NCBI GenBank assembly: GCA_947579665.1
Contig: OX388344.1
Span: 8,674,346-8,738,345 of the forward strand
Source of the DNA: Sympetrum striolatum
Taxonomy: Eukaryota; Arthropoda; Insecta; Odonata; Libellulidae
DNA length: 64,000 nucleotides
Direction of reading: 5' to 3'
Positions 1 to 6,477 of this stretch are shown one piece after another (the first letter of the stretch is position 1; each line of letters opens with the position of its first letter). The translations under genes and the position numbers were made by a program. The notes beneath the pieces were generated by a model. It had not been told where the DNA came from. It was given only the letters and a program-made list of their open reading frames with translations, and did not search any database.

Positions 1-765
1 AATATCGGCCGTTTAAAATGCATTGTGGCGATTTTTAAGATTTTTTTGGACCCCTTCCCGATGGCATGGAAACTCGAAATTCGGCATGGGTTTGGATATC
101 ATAAATATATTTAATAATCAAATTTTACACATTCGCTGATGGTCCTTGGTTCGATCCCAGAGAGCCATTTACATTCCTCCATGCATTTCTTATGGAGATA
201 AACGAAAAACGTTTTAGGTATTTCCCGGTATGATATCGACTTCAAACTTTGTATGAAATAAGATGAAGTCCTAATAAGTCATACGGTCTATTCAGAGCTA
301 CCAATATTTCCTGGGTTCGACACCAGGTGTCTCTGCAATCAGTAAATTAACCAATTTTTAAGAATGAATTTAAACCCCTTCCCAATAATATTAAAACATG
401 AAATTAGGCATATAGATAGAGAACATAGATACATTTTAAAAACATGTTTTAGATTTCCTAGATCGTCCTTGGTTCGAATCCAGAGAGCCATTTACATTAT
501 TGAAAAGAAGGACGTCGTTTGGGGCTGTTGGAGCCAATATTTCTGCTTGAATTTTCACACATAGTAAGAGATGGTGATTTTCTGTTGTGCTGCATAGTAA
601 GTTCACCAGGAAGGCCTTGGTTTGATGCCAGACGATTAATTTGCAGCGAATTTTAAGAATATTTTCAATCCCTTTTTTTTCTTTGAGGGCCGTCAAGAAA
701 TGATGCCGACATGAAATTAGTGTTGTCGATCTGCTTGCAGTATGCAAGCAACATTTTACTCGTAT
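1..765 (+). repeat. Left arm of large imperfect inverted repeat
   Basis: The reverse complement of 846-1612 aligns along this whole stretch with substitutions and small indels (by eye roughly three-quarters to four-fifths identical). The arm is still paired at base 1, so the repeat probably continues left of the window. Within the arm, three segments beginning near 31, 353 and 650 share a TTTTAAGA-type start followed by a CCCTT stretch, so the arm is itself an old tandem array of roughly 300-320 bp units, each with about two tRNA-T-arm-like modules. Next to the centre (732-750) there is a small palindrome, GCTTGCA-GTA-TGCAAGC. Short open frames here are not conserved between the arms and I do not regard them as genes. 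Best read as a fold-back or segmental inverted duplication; no transposase or reverse-transcriptase remnant is visible. Confidence 0.85.
141..637 (+). promoter_or_regulatory. Four tRNA T-arm / Pol III B-box-like modules, left arm
   Basis: Four modules read on the plus strand: 141-167 (GGTTCGATCCC core), 310-337 (GGTTCGACACC), 464-490 (GGTTCGAATCC, a perfect B-box consensus) and 613-637 (degenerate GGTTTGATGCC). Their spacing is 147-169 bp. The cores are flanked by short complementary bases (for example CCTGG...CCAGG at 310-326), as in a tRNA T arm, and modules 1 and 3 end in GAGAGCCA. I see no A box, anticodon arm or oligo-T terminator at tRNA spacing, so these are not tRNA genes. They could be tRNA-derived remnants or TFIIIC-binding sites; the similarity is seen in the sequence, the function is inferred. 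Confidence 0.45.
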
Positions 766-845
766 ATATATATAGGTATATCCGGAGAAGCGTCTATATA
801 TCATAGATATATGAATGAATCCGGAGAAGCATCTATATATAATAG
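766..845. repeat. Centre of the inverted repeat with a 39-bp direct repeat
   Basis: The unpaired or weakly paired centre is about 80 bp and AT-rich. It contains two near-identical 21-bp copies beginning TCCGGAGAAGC at 781-801 and 820-840, differing at one base (CGTC versus CATC) and spaced 39 bp apart. The TATATA-rich flanks and TCCGGA (itself palindromic) allow some further pairing across the centre. The arms next to it are long enough to form a cruciform or a long hairpin RNA. Confidence 0.75.
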
Positions 846-1612
846 ATACGAGTAAAATTGTAGCTTGCATACTGCAAGCAGATCGATAACACTATTATCA
901 TGTGGGCATCATATCGGGACGGCCATCAAAAGAAAAAAATGGATTGAAATTTTTCTTAAAATTCGCTGAAATTCCATCGTCTGGCATCGAACCCGGGTCT
1001 TTACTGAGAACTTACTATGCAGCACAATAGAACATTACCATTTCTAACTATGTGTGAAAATTCAAACAGAAAAAAGGGCTACAACTGCCTCAAAAGACGT
1101 TCTAATTTCCAGAATTTAAATGGCTCTCTGGATTCGAACCAAGGACGATCTTGGAAATATAAAAAATGTTTCTAAAAGTTAATTATGATCTCTATCTATA
1201 TGCCGAATTTGAAGTGTCTGTATTATTGGCAAAGGTTTCAAAATAATTCCTAAAAATCGGATCAACTTCTGATTGCAGAGACACCTGGTGTCGAACCCAG
1301 GACACATTGATAGCTGTGAATGCACTGTTTGATTTGTATGGACTTGATCTTTCTATATGCAAAAATTGAAGTTGATATCGACCGAGAAGTACCTAAAATT
1401 TGTTTCCGTTATCTCCGTAAGAAATGCATTGAGGAATTTAAATGTCCCTCTTGGATTTGAACCAAGGACCATCAGCGGATATGTAAAATTTTATTATGAT
1501 ATATTTTTATGATATCTAACCTCATACCGAAATTCAAGTTTCTATGCCATCGGAAAAGGGTCCAAAAAATCTTAAAAATCGCCACAATGCATTTTAAACG
1601 GCAGATTTTTGC
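846..1612 (-). repeat. Right arm of large imperfect inverted repeat
   Basis: This is the reverse-complement partner of 1-765. Pairing starts at ATACG (846-850) against CGTAT (761-765) and runs to the GCCGTTTAAAATGC-type motif at about 1588-1602, which faces bases 9-22. Divergence is uneven: stretches around 1115-1150 and 1268-1302 are identical to the left arm over about 34-35 bp, while the intervening DNA has many substitutions and indels. Sequence from 1613 to 1637 carries one more T-arm-like module whose left counterpart would lie outside the window. Confidence 0.85.
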
Positions 1613-1637
1613 CCCGACCTAACATCGAACCAAGGAT
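976..1637 (-). promoter_or_regulatory. Five tRNA T-arm / Pol III B-box-like modules, right arm
   Basis: On the minus strand the modules are 976-1000 (GGGTTCGATGCC), 1121-1147 (GGTTCGAATCC), 1274-1301 (GGTTCGACACC), 1444-1470 (GGTTCAAATCC) and 1618-1637 (GGTTCGATG). The first four are the mirror partners of the left-arm modules. The 1121-1147 and 1274-1301 modules match their partners exactly over about 35 and 34 bp, far better than the arm average. The fourth keeps the perfect B-box form although its left partner differs. No A box or terminator accompanies them. Confidence 0.45.
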
Positions 1638-1699
1638 AATTTTCGCAGACGTCTTTATGGTTTATTTTAGATATACACGGCATCTAGCGATCCCTTGAA
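1613..1699. other. Short spacer between inverted repeat and minisatellite
   Basis: Mixed-composition DNA. Apart from the T-arm-like module at 1618-1637 I see no gene or repeat in it. Confidence 0.5.
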
Positions 1700-1729
1700 T
1701 TTCAAATCTCTCCTTTGAGAGATTTGAAA
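1700..1729. repeat. Perfect hairpin at the left edge of the minisatellite
   Basis: TTTCAAATCTCT (1700-1711) and AGAGATTTGAAA (1718-1729) are exact reverse complements around the 6-nt loop CCTTTG. It lies directly next to the first C-rich repeats. There is no U-tract after it, so it is not an obvious terminator. It may be a breakpoint or replication-stall relic. Confidence 0.8.
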
Positions 1730-1732
1730 GGC

Positions 1733-2545
1733 TCCTATTCCCTCCCCAGACCCTACCCCTTTCTCCTGACACTACCCCTTCTCTCCCCAGACCCTACCCC
1801 TTCATCCCAAGACCTACCCCTCCCCTCCCATTGCCTTCCATTCCCTCCCCGGACCCTACCCCTTCCCTATCCTCCCCTGGCCATACCCCTTCACCCCAGA
1901 CCTACCCCTTCCATCCACAGACTCTACCCATTCCATCCCCAGACCTTACACTTTCCCTCCCCTTCCCTGGCCCTACCCCTTTCCCCCTACCCCCAGACCC
2001 TATCCTTCCCTCCCCAGACACTACCTCTACCCTCCCCTCTCCAGACCTAACCCCTCCCCTGGCCCTATCCCTTCCCTCGCCTACCCCTTCCCTCCCCTCC
2101 CCAAAACCATACCCCTCCCCTTTCCCTCCAATTCCCTCCCAAGACACTACCCCTTACCTCGCCTGACCCTATCCCTTCCCTCCCCAGACCCTACCCCTTC
2201 CCTCCCCTCCCCTCCCCAGACCCTACCCCTTCCATCACCCTTCCCTCCCCCGACCCTACCCCTTCCCACCCTTGGCCTTATCTCATCCCTCCCCTGACCC
2301 TACCCCTCCCCCGACCCTATCCCCTACCCAACCCTGGCCCTATCCCTTCCCTCCCCTCTCCCTGCCCCTTCCCTCCCCTCCCCTGGCCATACCCCATCAC
2401 CCCAGACCTACCCGTTCTATCCACAAACCTTACCCCTTCCATCCCCTTCCCTAGCCCTACCCCTTTACCCCTTACCCCCAGACCCTATCCTTCCCTCCCC
2501 AGACACTACCTCTACCCTCCCCTGGCCCTATCCCTTCCACCCCCT
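1733..2545. repeat. C-rich minisatellite, irregular left section
   Basis: Almost pure CCCT/CCCC-type sequence interrupted by AGA, GGCC and TA, with irregular unit lengths. It contains an internal duplication: the tract at about 1871-2038 recurs at about 2377-2523 (shared landmarks such as CCAGACACTACCTCTACC at 2014 and 2499), with indels between. Long Pro/Ser/Thr-rich frames here simply translate the low-complexity repeat and are not genes. Confidence 0.85.
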
Positions 2546-4062
2546 ACCTTATCCCCTACCCGACCCTGGCCCTATCCCTTCCCTCCCCAGACCCTACCCA
2601 TCCCCCGACCCTATCCCCTACCCGACCCTGGTCCTATCCCTTCCCTCCACAGAACCTACCCCTCCCCCGACCCTATCCCCTACCCTACCCTATCCCCTAC
2701 CCTATCCCCTACCCGACCCTGGCCCTATCCCATCCCTCCCCAGACCCTCCCCCTCCCCCGTACCTATCCCCTACCTGACCCTGGCCCTATCCCTCCCCTT
2801 CCCAGATCCTACCCCTCCCCCGTACCTATCCCCTACCCGACCGTACCCCTCCCCCGACCCTATCCCCTACCCGACCCTGGCCCTATCCCTTCCCTCCCCA
2901 GACCCTACCCTTCCCCCGTCCCTATCCCCTTCCCGACCCTGGCCCTATCCCTTCCCTCCCCAGACCCTACCCCTCCCCCGTACCTATCCCCTACCCAACC
3001 GTACCCCTCCCCCGACCCTATCCCCTTCCCGACCCTGGCCCTATCCCTTCCCTCCCCAGACCCTACCCCTCCCCCGACCCTGGCCCTATCCCTTCCCTCC
3101 CCAGACCCTACCCCTCCCCCGTACCTATCCCCTACCCGACCCTGGCCCTATCCCTTCCCTCCCCAGACCCTACTCCTCCCCCGACCCTGTCCCCTACCCG
3201 ACTGTACCCCTCCCCCGACCCTATCCCCTACCCAACCGTACCCCTCCCCTGACCCTATCCCCTACCCAACCGTACCCCTCCCCCGACCCTATCCCCTTCC
3301 CGACCCTGGCCCTATCCCTTCCCTCCGCAGACCCTACCCCTCCCCCGACCCTATCCCCTACCCGACCCTGGCCCTATCCCTTCCCTCCCCAGACCCTACC
3401 CCTCCCCCGTCCCTATCCCCTACCCGACCCTGGCCCTATCCCTTCCCTCCCCAGACCCTACCCCTCCCCCGACCCTGGCCCTATCCCTTCCCTCCCCAGA
3501 CCCTACCCCTCCCCCGTACCTATCCCCTACCCAGACCCTACCCCTCCACCGACCCTATCCCCTACCCGACCCTTGCCCTATCCCATCCCTCCCCAGACCC
3601 TACCCCTCCCCCGACCCTATCCCCTACCTGACCCTGGGCCCTATCCCTACCCTCCCCCGACCCTGGCCCTATCCCATCCCTCCCCAGACCCAACCCCTCC
3701 CCCGTCCCTATCCCCTTCCCGACCCTGGCCCTATCCCATCCCTCCCCAGACCCTACCCCTCCCCCGTCCCTATCCCCTTCCCGACCCTGGCCCTATCCCT
3801 TCCCTCCCAAGACCCTACCCCTCCCCCGACCCTATCCCCTACCTGAACCTGGGCCCTATCCCTCCCCTCCCCCGACCCTGGCCCTATCCCTTCCCTCCCA
3901 AGACCCTACCCCTCCCCCGACCCTATCCCCTACCCGACCCTGGCCCTATCCCATCCCTACCCAGACCCTACCCCTCCACCGACCCTATCCCCTACCCGAC
4001 CCTGGCCCTATCCCATCCCTCCCCAGACCCTACCCCTCCCCCGACCCTATCCCCTACCCCTT
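2546..4062. repeat. C-rich minisatellite core, ~62-bp unit
   Basis: The unit is about 62 bp and consists of four related blocks (about 15, 13, 17 and 17 bp) opening CCCTGGCCC, TTCCCTCCCC, CCCTACCCC and CCCTATCCCC. CGACCCTGG recurs at 2561 and 2623. The two 17-bp blocks agree at 13 of 17 positions, so the unit itself grew from a ~16-bp ancestor. Units are often shortened by whole blocks, giving a mosaic of 17-, 34- and 62-bp steps. The minus strand has about 11 runs of three or more G per full unit separated by 1-3 nt, ideal for G-quadruplexes, with i-motif potential on the plus strand. Confidence 0.88.
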
Positions 4063-4176
4063 CCCTCTCCTGACCCTACCCCTTCCCACCCCTGGCCCTA
4101 CCCCTTCCCTCTCCTGGCCCTACGTCTTCCCACCCTTGGCCTTATCTCATCCCTCCCCTGACCCTACCCTACCCCG
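4063..4176. repeat. C-rich minisatellite, irregular right edge
   Basis: The unit order breaks down here. A landmark, CACCCTTGGCCTTATCTCAT, at 4131-4150 also occurs at 2267-2286. The two copies are 1,864 bp apart, close to 30 core units, so the core array is bracketed by two copies of the same irregular flank. Confidence 0.8.
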
Positions 4177-4697
4177 TCCACCTGAACGACCTTTCATCGA
4201 CATTGTCTCTCCGAAAGACCTCCCACTAGAAAGTCCACCGACTTGTCCTTTATTTATTTATGCCGGCGGATGGTGAGGCCTACTGTGCCCCTCCTCCTTG
4301 CCACAGAGATTATTTTTTATTTACAGACATTTTACTAGTATGAGTACAAAATAAATAACTGATATTGCCATTTAATAGCAGTGATATAAATAGATGACAT
4401 AGCATTTTCCAAAGCTGTTAAAAATATATTCGTGTGATACACAACTACATACTATATAAAATATGCATAGATCAAGAAAATAATACTATCCTTACAAATA
4501 GAATAAACACTGAATACATATATGAAAACATGAAAACACGATAATTGTTAAACATGCATCACCATGACACATTGAAGATTGAGAGTTCAAAAACTTTCAA
4601 ATAGTATAAATAGATAAAGGTTCACTGAATTGCTCAATGGATGATTCCATAAACAGTAAAGAAAACACTTACAGAATTTTAATATTCACTTTACGGA
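4177..4697. other. AT-rich unique DNA, no gene seen
   Basis: After a short mixed segment (4180-4310, including GCCGGCGGATGG) the sequence becomes AT-rich. No open frame of useful length, splice-supported exon, RNA gene or terminal repeat is visible. The right part (from about 4600) is one copy of an old direct repeat annotated separately. Confidence 0.6.
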
Positions 4698-4770
4698 TTA
4701 ATTAATTACAAAATAATTCGTAATTAATTAATTAATTGCGAATTTGGTTAAGGGATACTTGGCGGAACAT
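4600..4770 (+). repeat. Diverged direct repeat, copy 1
   Basis: TTCACTGAATTGCTCAAT at 4621, the TTTACGGATTAA region near 4690 and AATTTGGTTA at 4741 recur in the same order near 5114, 5183 and 5211. The match is patchy (offset 493 shrinking to 471 through indels), so this is an old duplication. The fold-back element at 4786-4924 lies between the two copies. Confidence 0.6.
4698..4731. repeat. AT-rich perfect palindrome
   Basis: TTAATTAATTAC (4698-4709) and GTAATTAATTAA (4720-4731) are perfect 12-bp arms around a 10-nt loop. It continues into further TTAA repeats on the right. It is cruciform-prone, but such AT palindromes are common in AT-rich DNA. Confidence 0.75.
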
Positions 4771-4785
4771 CATCGTAAACGAATC

Positions 4786-4924
4786 TTTATTGCAACACTT
4801 GCACAGACCCACATTACACTTAGTTCTGAGAATCACAACTTAGTTCTGAGGATGGCATGATTTTATGCCGAAACCGGATGACGTTATATGTATTGATGTG
4901 GATCTGTACAAGTGTTGCAATAAA
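4786..4924. mobile_element. Fold-back element with 29-bp inverted repeats
   Basis: The arms 4786-4814 and 4896-4924 (outer end TTTATTGCAACACTTG) are inverted complements with two mismatches in 29 bp; weaker pairing extends outward to about 4775 and 4938. Inside are two copies of ACTTAGTTCTGAG (4818-4830 and 4838-4850, 20 bp apart), then a hairpin GGCAT-GATTTT-ATGCC (4854-4869) and GAAACCGG. No coding capacity and no convincing target-site duplication. It could be a MITE-like element, or a solo terminal repeat of a retroelement that carries hammerhead motifs, such as Penelope-like elements. Confidence 0.6.
4846..4873 (+). ncRNA. Hammerhead-ribozyme-like core, probably degenerate
   Basis: CTGAGGA (4846-4852) fits the conserved CUGANGA box. 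A 5-bp stem II (4854-4858 with 4865-4869) and GAAA (4870-4873) follow in the order expected of a hammerhead. The surrounding inverted repeats could form a long stem I. Against activity: one extra T (4853) lies between the first box and stem II, and the short stem III reads ACC/GGA instead of ACC/GGU, so the cleavage-site U is not in its usual place. I treat it as a relic or look-alike. Confidence 0.3.
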
Positions 4925-5684
4925 AAAAATCGTTTTCATAAAACATATTTAAAAATTGTAAAATATCAGATTTTTGAGATGGAAAATATTATTTACAATA
5001 TAAAGTACACAATATAATTATAATCTTTAAAGATAAAATGATCACTGAACAGAAAGGTAAAAACATACATCTTCAATATATACGTAGTTGTTAAACGTAT
5101 ATCACAAGGTGCATTCACTGAACTGTTCAATACAGGATTCTATAAATAGGTAAGAATAAAATTATTCAATTGAGAATTTCATTTCACGGATTAACTTCAA
5201 TTAACTTAATTATTTTGGTTTGGGAATTTTCCTGGGAGCATGTACATCGTCCTTAAGTTACCATAATCCTTTTCCTACTCAAGGAAGTGTTGATTTTATT
5301 CTCTCCCGGCATTCATCCCGTCGCAATCCTCCAACGTAGTCACACCACGCAGTGCAGTCCTTCGAGGAGAATAACATGATTAATATTCAACATGAACATA
5401 ACTTATTCAATGAAACACATTCGCGTTGAATTCAGCATTTAAATCCTGTATCTCATAAATGGAGTTTTCACAAAACACAACTATGTGTAATAACGCAATA
5501 TTATTATTATACTCAAAAATTAAATTCCGTATGGTACTTAAATTAGAAAATCGCCATGTTTCGCTAATATATTTGACTGCTATATTAATAAGGATATTCA
5601 CTAATTATACTCAATAATGGTGCAAGTAATGAACTAAATTCAGGAATATATTATATTTTTTAATTTTTAATTAATGAGCATGTT
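4925..5684. other. AT-rich DNA, no gene seen
   Basis: The section contains copy 2 of the direct repeat (5090-5250) and otherwise AT-rich sequence. A less AT-rich stretch at about 5290-5375 has weak 8-bp inverted ends (TTATTCTC and GAGAATAA) but no other element hallmark. A 64-codon minus-strand frame at 5407-5601 has no recognisable motif or support and is best taken as chance. Confidence 0.55.
5090..5250 (+). repeat. Diverged direct repeat, copy 2
   Basis: Counterpart of 4600-4770. TTCACTGAACTGTTCAAT begins at 5114, followed by a GGATTC-ATAAA motif, CACGGATTAA and TTTTGGTT in the same order as copy 1. Confidence 0.6.
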
Positions 5685-5809
5685 TCAGAAAAACAAATTA
5701 GAGCAAGGGGTATTTCCACTGGAAGTTTATGATGCAAAGATACATGAAAGCATAACAAACGAAGATTCTCTTACTAAATGAATCCATTATAATTAATTTG
5801 TTTTTCTGA
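5685..5809. mobile_element. MITE-like element with perfect 16-bp terminal inverted repeats
   Basis: TCAGAAAAACAAATTA (5685-5700) is the exact reverse complement of 5794-5809. The interior is 93 bp, AT-rich and non-coding. CATG lies a few bases outside each end (5679-5682 and 5815-5818), so the symmetry extends imperfectly. No clear target-site duplication could be assigned. Size and structure fit a short non-autonomous DNA transposon, but a chance palindrome cannot be fully excluded. Confidence 0.5.
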
Positions 5810-6199
5810 TAATTCATGAAAGAAAGTTAAGCAGCCTTAGTTTCCTATTATACGGTGAGCTAGTAATGCGATAAGAATACTAATAACTTTTCTTCAATAA
5901 AATAAAATAATTATCTTAGAGGCCTTACCTTTGCAATACGGTCGATAAGACTCTAAGAATATAAATTAATTGATAGTATATCTCTTTCACTTAATTTTAT
6001 TGCCAATGAACAATGATTCGGATGTTTGCAATAACCAAGTATGTTTTGTACTCTTAGAAAAAATCGAGTTTCTTATTTAATTAACAATTTTTTCATAGTC
6101 AAATTAAATATGAACCTAAAATAATTAAATGTAACTGCATACGGAATCCGATGAATATACCTACAAATACCTAAAGGTATGTAATTATTATGGTGGACG
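5810..6199. other. AT-rich unique DNA flanking the satellite
   Basis: No gene, RNA or repeat is evident apart from a tiny hairpin (ATACC-TAAA-GGTAT near 6167-6180). A 64-codon minus-strand frame across 6073-6267 starts inside satellite sequence and runs out into unique DNA; it is not credible as a gene. Confidence 0.55.
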
Positions 6200-6477
6200 G
6201 TTATGGAGGGAAACAAATGCTGCAAATGATAATAATAACAGTTAATAATATTTACTTTTGAAAACAATGATAAATCACTAAGGATAATTATAGTTTATTA
6301 TATTTATCCTTGATAACAATGATGAATCACAAAAAATTTAGAGTAATAGCATTCAATTCCATTCATACTCAGACTATTTGAAGTTGATTTCCTTGACCAA
6401 GCACCATCACTCAGCACCACCGTGCTCCTTATACCGCATCGTCATGGCTTCGAAAGTTCATCCAAATGCTGCCGAAA
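6200..6477 (+). repeat. Decayed left edge of the 198-bp satellite
   Basis: A truncated monomer (about 6200-6282) keeps only its end (AAATGCTGC) and roughly its first 55 bp; its remaining ~145 bp are missing. It is followed by one full but diverged monomer (6283-6477, 195 bp) that carries far more substitutions than any interior copy, for example ATACCGC for ATATCGC and TTGATTTCC for TTCGCATCC. Such decay at the outermost copies is usual at satellite edges, where exchange with neighbours is rare. Confidence 0.85.

Noticed and set aside
141..490. Genuine tRNA genes
   Set aside because: Only the T-arm part is recognisable. There is no A box, anticodon arm or acceptor complement at the right distance, and the oligo-T terminator is missing.
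364..870. 66- and 144-codon frames within the inverted repeat
   Set aside because: They are not preserved in the mirrored arm, overlap on opposite strands, and show no recognisable domain.
1121..1147. LTR-retrotransposon primer-binding site (TGG followed by tRNA complement)
   Set aside because: It looks like one, but similarity extends through the T loop, the motif repeats four to five times per arm at regular steps, and there are no LTR ends or polypurine tract.
1715..4073. Long Pro/Ser-rich frames on both strands in the C-rich tract
   Set aside because: They are low-complexity translation of the minisatellite in several overlapping frames, with no start context, domain or splice support.
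1733..4176. Interstitial telomere repeat
   Set aside because: The minus strand contains TAGGG and GGGTA pieces but no run of TTAGGG, TTAGG or TTTAGGG. The units are 15-17-bp mixtures in a 62-bp period.
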